Positions 43,201-55,200 of a stretch of DNA of 64,000 nt are shown piece after piece. Positions within the stretch are counted from its first letter, which is position 1, and every line of letters starts with the position of its first letter. The DNA comes from Owenia fusiformis (taxonomy: Eukaryota > Annelida > Polychaeta > Sabellida > Oweniidae). Where the stretch lies: assembly GCA_903813345.2 (NCBI GenBank), contig CAIIXF020000006.1, positions 19,599,936-19,663,935 on the forward strand. Reading direction: 5' to 3'. A model generated the notes under the pieces. The model had not been told where the DNA came from. It did no database searches and was given only the letters and a program-made list of their open reading frames with translations. The translations under genes were made by a program, and so were the position numbers.

Positions 43201-46200
43201 TTGTTGTGACATTTGACAGAGTCTGACATTATTGAGATGGAATTCAATCCCAATCTGTCCACCATCAAGATTATACAATTTGAACATCTGAAGCTTGTCA
43301 ATCATCATTCCATGGAGTGAAATATCTTTGTGGTCATGTTTGGAAATGTAAAATTTGGTGAAATGAGAGGAGTCAACAAGGAATGGGGTAGATGGACAAC
43401 GTCAACGTTCTAAATTGTTTAGAAATGCCCCAAAAATTCATATACTTCATTTATGTTTCAGAGAGTAATAGAGTAGAATACTGGCGCGACTGACTAGAAT
43501 GCCTTGTCACTCATCAACATCTTTATGTTGGACTCTCTGGCTGTATCACTTTGGGATACAGTTGCCAAGCAACTACATGTTTTCTCCATTTATTTATCAG
43601 ATTTATTCTCACTAGGTAAAAGTAGTATCCTTGTTTATTTGGCCAATTCAAGTCTACTATTCAAAATACAAAATTTATTTTCTGTATGTCTTGTAGGGGT
43701 GGTGGTATCTGTAACATTTCTCAGTATCTGCAGACTCCCAAATTGCTATTTTATAGACATGCAATTTGCAGTTTAGGAAACCCAACTTCTTTCATGTGAA
43801 ATACATGCACATGTTGAAAACCCCTAAACAGAAGGTGAAATGATACAAATAGAAGAAAGTGGTGCTTATATGACGATTTAAAACTCTTGGACTATCAGTG
43901 TAATGATCCCATTAGAGTTCCTGCAATAACACAGCGATGAGATTCTAATAAACAGAGCTCCTATAGACATACCAAAATTCCCAAGAATCTTGCAACAAAA
44001 TACAGCAATCGTCTATCAAAAGTCTGCTAGCATTATGGCGCTGATTTGTTTATCAAATTACTTTTTGCTCACCAGTTACAACTCTTAGATCTTTAACAGC
44101 CAAATAACAAGTTTTTTTGTAAAAATTGAAGCAGATCAGACTCCACTGAAAATGGCAATGTCTGCATATTAAGAAACCACATCTTTATTTGTGTTAATAT
44201 GAATACAATTTCCAAACATAGAACCAAAGAGCAAGATCCTGAAGCCAAGAGCAACAAGAGTGAACTAAGATTCTAGAACAAAGTCACATCCCACTGTAAC
44301 ACTACCCCCTCCTTATGAATACCACAGACCTCAGATTCAGACTTAGACATGTTTTTGTCTTGTTATTCCTTCCAAACCATGCAATACTTTCTAACTCTAT
44401 TCACATACTGCTGATGAGATGAACCATAAAAATGTTTTCCAAATGACAAAGCTGAGACTCATGACCCACATATGCATGGCAGATATTTTTCTAAATTAGT
44501 TAATCAATGGAGAGCCAGAATAATGAAACCATCAGAGTGATATGCAACTTATTTTGGCTGTTTTTACATGTGGGTTTATATGCTTGAGGCAAGTCCAAGA
44601 ATCCCTTGAAATATGACTAACAGAGTTTGAGGAACTTGGTTTTGTTTCTGGTGGCTTGTGAGGAATTACTACCAAGTCCTATTCCACCTTTAATTAGCTG
44701 TAGAGTCAACAGATTTTGTATCAGAAAACATACAATGTTCCTGGGGCATATTAGGCAGAAATACCACATACCAAAAGTCTTTTGGTGCTTGAGAATCTTG
44801 GGAGACATTTAAATGCATAGAAACATCAATAGTTCATAATTTATAAATAATGTCTGTTATTTGAATAAATCTTTTTAAATAAGTGATCCATGCTCATTTT
44901 ATATGTCACCAAATTTAAGATATAAGCAACAGAAAAATGGTTCATCAAGTTTTACCATCAAATTATCTTATTCTTAACACCTGCTTGAAGTATCTGAGCA
45001 CTTCCAAATTACAAAAATATTGTTCTGTACTTAAAATGAGCCAAGTGAACCATTAACACAAAAACAACATGCAGTATTAATGAAAAATGGGATTGAAACT
45101 GTACAATATGGTCAAAAATGCCAATTTCTAGTTAATTAAAACACATCAACTCAGTGTTGCGAGTGATATTTCACCAAGCTCTATTGTAAAGTGAACAGTT
45201 CCCACAAATCAATTTGACGTATGATTTTGAAAAAGCAAGGTCTTAAAAACTGGTGAAACATATTTAAGATATCTAAGTGAATGCAGATGAATGTAATTTA
45301 TCGCTAATTTAGTGAACGTTGATGTAGCTCTAAAAATCTGAAGACGCTTTTAATATGATTATTTTCTCAAAATTTCGGATATAGATCCCTGATTCGTTTT
45401 GTGTGTGTGGCCTAATATTTTAATAGTTAATTCCACATTATCATAAAGTGAAACCGTACGATTCTAAAGGTTTCTCTAAAAAACATTTTAACCATACTAT
45501 TATACTCATAGCAAAAAACCATCTGTATTCAAATCAAAGTTTTCAGGTTTTGTGACGGGGGTTTTCACCAATTTTGCGGAGGTTAATAATTTTGTTAGGT
45601 TATTGAAAAATTATGAATGGTGGACCACTTGACACGTTCCCACTACAAATCGCAGCTATTCAAAACTAATGAATAAATTCCTATTCTACTTATTTCGTTG
45701 GATTCATTATATCGGTATAGATTTCAAATAATATGGTACATTCAAATGCTTTAAATGTTCCATAGAATTTCTGTAAAATAACAAAATGTGAAATAGTGTA
45801 TACTTCTATTATCAGGTTAAAGATTATCAGATCTCAGTGTTTGAAGTGAAAATATTTTTAATGTCTGGTGCATTGTGTCGAGTCAACCCATATACAAATT
45901 TGAACCACAAGATAATATCCAGTCTAAAGAATGTTGAAAATGAAAGTTTAACGTTATAAATAACCCAAACTTAAGTTTTATATGTACAGGAATATTAAGC
46001 TGTTAAGAGGCTAATGTCCAGACCCAGTCAAAGAAACAAGAAAATGAACCATCCATTCCAAAAATAAAGATTATTAACAATAATCTAGGATTATTGATTC
46101 TAAATCAATTATAAATGATCTCCTTTCCATATTCTTAATCAATAATATCAAGTTGATGAGATATTCCATGTAAACACATCAATTCAAACAATAAAGTATT

Positions 46201-49200
46201 GTTTAATTAGGCCAGCTTTCATCGTGTAATCCAAAAACAAATGTTCAAATGTAAAACTGACATCACTCTATGTGTCAGGCTTTCCTAGCTTATTCAAAAC
46301 TCTCAAAAATAATTTTATAATTCATAATCGAAGTCTAGACATATTGATATAAAATACTACCAAATTTACTTTTTCTTATTGCTGACATTATGAAATTAAA
46401 TTCAAATAGTACTTATACTTAATTTATTACATCTTATTTGAAGCTTTTGAGAGAAGTACTGAATAGGTTTTTGAACAAGTACAATTGTATTTTAATTGGC
46501 TATTTTATTTGATTGAAAGCACAGATAGGTAAATCACTTCATTGGAGCCAGTTAGGTTACACAGGTAAGTTGTGATTAAAGGTGAGATTTAATTGGTTAA
46601 TTTCGAGTCAAAGTCACCTATGAAGAGGAATCACAGCTATAAATAGATGATGATTTAAACAATGTAAAAATGTATAACATACATTTCCATGAAATTGATA
46701 TATATATTTCCAAAGGAGAAAGTGTTCTCCTTCAGGAGTAATAAATGACCATATGGCCTTCCAAATAATATGACCATAGCATATCAGAATGATGCTTAGT
46801 TTATTATTGTGATAACAGTGGCATTAACTGCTGATAAACCACCCTGTCCCCATTATTGTAAGAGGAGGGTTATCTGGATACTGAGAGTATGTACTTCAGA
46901 CAATGTTGAACATTTTCAATGATGAAAGACTTCAATTCTGATCAACTCTAAAGCCCATTGACTACTGATAATGAATGAAGGGTCAATCTGACCAGCAGGG
47001 ATGTCTCTCAACTTCAATTATATTGGTTGTCTATTATATAAGCGAATATTAACAAAATCAAAGATCCTTCGAATCCCAATGATCGAATAATGAAAAAAAT
47101 CATATTCTATTGAATGCCCTGAATTAACTGAATGTATGACTAATGACAGGTAAACAATCACTGAGAGAACCTCTTGGAATAGCAGAAATAATTTAACTGG
47201 GTGGTATCCCTATTCTGGTCAATTACTCAGGTGGTGCTACTTCACAATTGTATTCATCTGCCACTCGTACAATTCTATGGCTAAGTATAATATGAGCACA
47301 TATCCTTCACAAAACTCATACCACCCAAATTTACAAACAAACAACTAATGACCTCATTTGGAAAATCCCATTATATGAACTACAGTATTTATCGATTTTC
47401 AATTTTAATTTCAGGATCTGTTTTTTTCCATAATTGTACACTTGACACTTATCAATATGTCAATCTTATTCATATTAGTATCTAATTACAATTCATTCAT
47501 TTGCAGCATCCACAAATTTGAAATTAAAATGAGGTGCAATGATATAAGAATATAAATACATGATATATTGAATCTGTAGTTGGGTTTCAGAGCCAGGATT
47601 GGAATGTTATATATCAACATGGTCAGCATGCTGAAACCTTTGAAGTCCTTTATGATGACATAGATACCCCACAAAACAAGGATGATACCAACATGTAACC
47701 CATACCCATGTACCCTCAGTCAAATCATGTGACCAAGCTCAACAAATCAGAGCTACAGGATACATACAAAACATGAGATACATGATCACAATGGTCCAAA
47801 ACAAGGGTATTTAGTACTAATTGAGCTATGACTGACCTACTGGGTTATTTGGAAGTAGGTGACGAATATAGAAAAAACGAGAAAATCTAACTGTTTCATT
47901 TGTATAACCCAATATGGGGCAACCAGATTAGAAAATAATTCATATAATTATCATGTAACAAAAGATGATTTTTAAACTCGAAATCATATTGCTCATGATG
48001 TGATTACACAGAAAAAGTTGAAATTTTACCAATGCTTGCTGAGATCTGAAGTTAAACCTTTATTTCTTGATATGATACATAAAGATTGTGTATTTATTTA
48101 TAATTCACTTATTTGATCGTCACCACAAAAACAAACCACATTCAGCAAGTGCATATATGATTCAGAATATGGTAAAAGACCCATCCGAAAAATGGGTTAA
48201 AGCAATCCTTTATTTCATATATGTGTTTTGTGGTTACAATTAGAAAGGATTAATAGGTTTCTATATGGAGTTCACCGAGTACAAACTTGGTAAAAATGAC
48301 ATATCAAAAGCAATTTATAATCGACCAAATCCCTTAATTGTTATACCTTATTCATGGAAAGCGATTAGAAATACCAAAACTATGACTATAGCACCAATAA
48401 AAAACAAATGTTTGATCAGTATATGTTTCAAGTGACCATGTCACATCGTTTAAATTCCAATGGAAAATATTTTCATTGATGTACCAAAGCATAAGTAGGC
48501 TTATAGAAACAAAGATGGCTGGAGCTTATATGGGGTGTAAAGCCTATATAATCCTACTAAAATATTAGATCTAAAATTGTTTCAACAAAATTGCAACACC
48601 CACAAAGAAATGCTCATTTAATTTGAGACTTATGAGAACTAATCTTGTAAAGCAGATTGCAATAAGTCCCTCCTTATAGGTGTGTGGTAAATATTTAGCC
48701 ATAATTTTGGCTACATCGTATACTACTTAAAGTTATTTCAAGTACTTAATTTTGTTAATATCCTTAATAGGTACTTGGTGGGGACTGGGCATGTCTACTT
48801 AATGAAATACTCAAATATGATTCAATCACCATAGTTACAAAATTTTTAAGTTTCTGAAAATAAAACTAGTAAACAATGAATTTTAATGAAGTAAGCTTGG
48901 GTGATATAGTTTAATGATGAATCCATAAACCGGACATTCATATAAACCATTGTCATACCTTTCATATCACCCGTAATAATTGTTGTATTAAATGTTTTAA
49001 GTCAAGTACTCTTGAAATTTTTTCTATTTATTGCTTAACAAATTATAGTAGAAAATGATAGGGTTCATCTTGCCAGGAGAAAAATCAATTGATTGGAAAA
49101 TCAAGAAAATATAGAGTGGTATATCTAAACATCGGAGCACCTTGGAAAAGATCACCCTTGAGTGACCAAAACATATGTGTTAAAAAAATATATATCAGAC

Positions 49201-52200
49201 TGTTATACCATATTACAAGTGTATCAAATGTGAGCCTTTAACTTTTCAAAAAGCTACCAACGTTATAACCGAATAAGGCAATATTTGACACAGCCTAAAT
49301 ATCTATCTATTCACATACACACACACAGTAAACCATATAGTAAACCAATATGTTCATGTCCCATATTTCTGGTATGCAGGAGGAACAATGTAAATGCATT
49401 GGTTAAGATACTGAAATTTCATAACAATAGGAAAATAATACTAAGATTCACAAAAGATTCAGAAAATATGAGTTTGACACATGCAATCTAACAAAAGACA
49501 ATTTTAGACCATACACAAGATGAATTATTAACGGGTTTGATGATTTGACCAGTGTGAAACAGGGATGCCCTAATGAAAGTAAAACATCTGCCAAGGTATG
49601 CAAACAATATCAGAAATTATTCTAAGCTTCAATTAATTCATCTTGGAAGAGATTGAAAACACAATCACCATAGAAACTTAACTATTGTAATTTCCACCCT
49701 ATTTTACATGTATCCTGTTCAGGTGCAAAACGCAAAGTTAAATGTAAGACATGTATAATGGCCTGCAGTCAGCACTCAAACATACTAAGTGTGCTGTTAC
49801 ATTTTCTGGTCTACTGACTACAGCATGGTCAACAGACATAAGGTATGTCCCTTGGGCTATCATAGGTCAAACCAATATTTTTATATCATCCTAGTAAACT
49901 TGAAATCAAATCAAAACAACAAAAATATGTATAACAATTAAGATTTGATAAACTTGCACTTTAAGACATACCAATGAACATTATAAACTAAAATTTCAGC
50001 CATTTTGGAAAAGATAACTTTCCAGTCGATCATGTACTAAAATCAGTAAAATTAGCAAGGACTCAAGAAAAGGTAACTTAGTTCAAAAATAGAGAAAAAT
50101 ACATGAAAGAGGCATGAAAACTCAGACACTATTTTACAGCTGTGTGTCACAACAACAAAACTGTAGGATGATAAGTTGAACAATATGTTGTAATAAGTGA
50201 AAATTTTCCAGCCCCCCTGCAAGTAAGGCCCAAGGTATCTAATTTGTAAAATGAAACTCATAGTTAGATTATAAGGCTGACCAGCAGGAATCATCCTCTT
50301 ACTTATCCTTGTCATTTCCCTTTTGAAAAATAGAACTGATCGGCTTTTTAGATTACTTGCGAATTATTAAAATGCGTAACTAAAGAACAATTTTAAGAAG
50401 ATTGAGTCATTTTTAAAAAGTTTTCTTTACCAGCCCTGTTTCAACATAACTATACAATTTTAAATATAAAACATCATATGACAATATAGGCAAGGGTCAC
50501 ATTCCTTTTAGGCCCTATTGAACATCACAATCAATATACATGTAGCTTAAACTCACTATGAAATTAAAATTGTTTTTGGCCAACAAATACAATAAATACG
50601 TATACTACTATCTTGGATTGAAGTTTACAAAATAAAAATCATAAGATATAAAGTGAGTATGTATTGTAAAAAAGTTGTGAACTCCGATTCATTCATAACT
50701 CATTCAGCATTAAATCAAAGCATTTAGATAGCTTCCTGGGTAAAAGGTAAATTATATACTTGAGCATGACCTCCCAAGAATAAATTATATAGGTCGGATC
50801 TACAGGTAAAGAACCTTACAGTGCCTCTGGTGAAAGAAGCGAAGATCAAAGGAGATTTGTTATAGAAAAGTCTTGTATGCTGCGCTAAACATTCCTCTAT
50901 GATCAATACAAATTACAGACCTTTAATTATATATCAAGATAATGATATAAATATAGTTTCATACAAAAACAATCTGAGGGTGCATTTTCTAAATGTTTAG
51001 CCCATGAAAAATGTTATGGTGGTCATATTTTGAAATTGAAAATTAGAGAAATTAAATGAAACTAGCGAGGAAATTAAGTTATCAAATAGAAAGTTAAAGG
51101 TATAAATTATGTAGAAAAAACAAAAAATCACGCAGTTCATTCAAATTTTAGAGAGAAATTTCATGCAAAAGGCAAAACCATCATGGCTATATTTTGCCGT
51201 GGGTTAGACATAAGCTGTTATGTAGATGATCGGAAAGAAATGTCTGGCTTAGTTCAATCACAGTATCCTTTCACTCAAGCATATTCTGTCAATACACTTG
51301 AACACAAACATGATTTCTCCCCCTTGATGCTTTAAGTATTCTTTCTAAAATGCAACATCAAAATGAAATTGCATGGAAATTATGCAAGTGAAAAATAAAC
51401 AAACGCTATGTCATTTTTGAAAATCGATTTTGCTTTTATCTGAAAAAATGAAAACAATTGTTTCATTGTATTCTTTGATGAATTGCTTCAAAGGTAGAAT
51501 GTTCTACCACTCACTAATCTGACTTTCAATTGAAACATGATGGCGATAGATTTCAAAACCTAGTTGGATACTTTGCAGAAACACAGCTCAACTTTCAAAA
51601 TATTTGAAGAGAATTTCGTTAACTCCTGGGAATATCTTAATTTGTAAAGCAATATAATGAATCAATATCTAACTTCTGTACAAAGCTTGTAAAGTGATTT
51701 TGAGTGTCTCTTTAGAGACACAAGGCATGATAACATATGTTACAATGGATATTAAATTGATAAATCTATGATATTACTTGTATATATATTACTCCTACAT
51801 GAATTAACCACTCCAAAAGACGTTAATCATATGTTTATATTTAAAGGCACTCAGATCTGAAAAAAATAAAATGCATAGTTGTCATATATTTCTCATTTGA
51901 GAACACAACTTTGGGAACGAAGAAATTTCAGATATCAAAGATGCCTTTATAAAATGATCTCTTAAAGGGCTCAATATTTCAAGAACAGTTTAAAATGAAT
52001 CAAATCCATGAGTATGTTTAATATATAGTACTTAATTTTTATGAAATTAATAAGCTATAAAACTTACATTAGACTCTTTAACATAATTGATAAGATGAAA
52101 TTCATTAACATACTATAACCATTCATTCTGATAACAAAAAGAAATGAAATAAGTTCTAATTTGGGTTATACTTTGTCGAACAAAATTGATGTGTTATATT

Positions 52201-55200
52201 GTTCATATAAAAACAATAATTATACATATTAGTAGTTCTACAGATAAAAATGAATACTGTTGATAAAAATAGAATGTTGTCAAGTTAATCCTAAATTGTC
52301 ATGAAATACTGTCATGAAATGTTGAATTGAGACGAATAACAGGGTGCAAAGCATGAGGAGATACTACAAGTCTAAACAATAAACTCCATTGATTTTTCAT
52401 AAATGCAGGTCTATGGGCGATGCAATTAATGATTTCATTGGAATGCGTGGAATTTATACTCGATAAAAATACAATGTCAAAAGTACAGAATGTAGCAATG
52501 AGTAAATGTGTATAAGAGATCTGGCACAGACGAAAGGTTTGATATAGTAGGCAATTAGATATATCGAAAATTGACCAAACCCAAGATGAAAGAATACAGG
52601 AAAGAATATTGGTAGTAAAACATATGATATATCATAACTACTTAGTCAACTAGAAAACGAGTCATCTATTATCAGATGGAATACTCTGCCAATGGCTTCA
52701 TAAAACTTTTCAACAGATGAGTAGACTTCAGCTTCAAAGTGCTACATAATTGAACAAGTCCTAGTTAATGTCTTTAGAAGCTTTCTTATCATTCCGGGGC
52801 CTATTAAAGTCGTGCCTGATTTATGTGTTTATAACTGGATTGTATAACATATAAACAAATTGTTCATGCCCTTTGCAAAAGTTCACTTGTTTAAAACAGA
52901 TAAATGGATCAAATCAATGAGTCGGTTACCATGGTAACCTCCTAGGTATCTATAGTATTGATGCATCAATTAAAATTCAATATTAACTTTGGATTATTCG
53001 TACTTCACACATAGATTCCTAACATCTCCACTCCCTCTTTCACCAACCAATCAAAGATGAACAATTTCTACATCATCAGATACAAATATTTACAAGACAA
53101 CACAAACTGTCTAAAATTAACATAATTAACAAACCTCTATTTAATGATATCATCAACATTCTAATTACCTTGATTGAAGTATTCTTTTGATTGCTCAGTT
53201 TGATTGAAGTTGTTGTTATAAGCAAGTGATGATAGGATGTCTATATCCTCTTTGAAACTTTCTTCTCTGACAAATAAAAGCAACAGCTAACTAGGTCTTC
53301 CTTGAAGCTAGATGCTGTTAAAGAAATATTATCTTTGCTAGCTCAGCAGAGGTGTGATTCTTAATTAATTTAAGTTTTGGAAATCCATTTGATTTCCTTA
53401 CTTGAGGTTTTGGCAAAGTTTTATAATTAACACTAAGCAGTGTGACATTTAAGGACAGAGCTCAATTCTGTGGAAGATTGTAACTAGATCTATATAGGAA
53501 CACACATCTTCCAAGTTTTCCCCAGAAATAGAAAAGTCACATTGACCATCCTTTCACTACAAACAACTTCCCATGGAATAAGACAATAAAAAATAATGAT
53601 TCATAAATAGAGTTTTTGGAATATAAACAAAGAAATATGTAAAGGAAATTGGAAATTGATATCCCATGACTTTTTACTTGCACTATTTGAATTGTTTTTG
53701 GAAGAAATATCTGTATTTGTTTTAAGGAATCACCCCCTGGTTTTGCTGAAGGATTGTAATAAAATTCACGATTCTAAACAAACAGCAGACATATAGAAAG
53801 GATGTAAAGAACTTGATAAAGCTCTTTGGAAAACACATCCAAAGTTTGGCTTCTGAATGTTCAAATGGCTTCATTCAAGGAAATTCCCTTACAAAAATCA
53901 TTAATAAAAATCTCTTACAAAAAATCTCATAATTTTATATTAGAAATTACCTCATAAATAATATACATCCTATTAATTTTAGTGAAGATTAATATATTTT
54001 GAAAATATGGAAATACTCTCTTGGCATAATATAAGAAGGGAGGGAAAGGAAATATTAGTTGAGAAAGGCTCAATTCTCGGCATACAAACTTTGTTTGGAG
54101 ACTGACTTAGTACCAAGGTACAATGGTGACCAGGCCGACTAGGAGAAATAGTCAATATACATTTGTATATTCACTTTCTCTCAGGCCCAATCTACCCTGA
54201 TGAATTATTTCAATAAATTCAAAAATCCAATAATTTTTCCTATAAGACAATTAATTTGGACTTCTTAGTAAAACTTATGGCATTACAGTATGTTGAATTT
54301 CCATCTGGTTTTTCAAGGCGAGGGATTTCAATGTTTTAAGGCTAAATGAGCTTGGTGATTTAGATTTTATATTTGTGGGAAGGCCAGTGTGTATACCTTA
54401 TACTTCACACACCTTACAAAAGCTCTTGAGGCTGGAGGAAATTAAATTTGTAGTCAAAATCTGCCAAATCTTTTAAGAGTTTCTGATTCAAGAGGGTGAG
54501 GTTGCATAATTTGGCTAGTTTCACCTTTACATGTATCACTCTCAAAGTACTTTGTGTCAATGATAAGCTTCTTCAATACGTCTCATATGTCTGAATTTTA
54601 GGTAACGAGTGTTTAAGCTCATATTGAGCCGAATCCGACAGGAAATAAATACTGAAGTGTCGCAATTTTAATCAAAGTTAAAGATTTATTATTCAACACT
54701 AGATTTTAATAATAATTTTAAAATAACACAGGATATCATAGTCATTAATATAAATTCATTGAAATATGCCGCTGGTACATTGCACGTGTTGGATTCCGTA
54801 ATTTTTTCTTGTTATTGACGGAAAGTCAGTCCAAATCGGTTGGTTATTACAGGAAATATTAACACGACTAGGTTTCCATTGTTAAGTGAAATGTCTCTCA
54901 AATTGGGTTAGATTTCTTAAAACCCTACCAGAGTTTATCCTATAAGTGAGCATAGAACTGAGTGTATTCAAAATATGGGATTATCCATAGCTCAACAAAA
55001 TCTAATTTCATTGTTATTATAATACGGATATGGTTCCTGTGACCGAAAGTGGCCGCTAAATATCTGACTGACAAAGACCGTTTTCTCACATTTCAGATCA
55101 CAAAGAAATATGTCACCTGACAAAAATTCTGACCATGTCAAAGTTCAAAATCAGTTTCTATGATACAACAGTATAGTAAAAATATGGGCAAAATCTGTGG

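Larger units (their letters stand above)
35829..52923 (-). other. Ephrin intron 1, middle part
   Basis: Long AT-rich intron segment. It contains two copies of a 38-base dispersed repeat (38451-38488, 51122-51159), an X-box-like GTTGCCAAGCAAC at 43561-43573, and scattered short open frames. Those near 42.3-43.3 kb and 44.6 kb on the minus strand look slightly protein-like but have no recognisable motif. No gene could be supported. Confidence 0.65.

Noticed and set aside
42332-43308. Minus-strand open frames with slightly protein-like composition at 42.3-42.5 and 43.1-43.3 kb
   Set aside because: No family recognised, frames do not join across the gap, and no clear acceptor or donor. They could be a decayed element, but the evidence is too thin.
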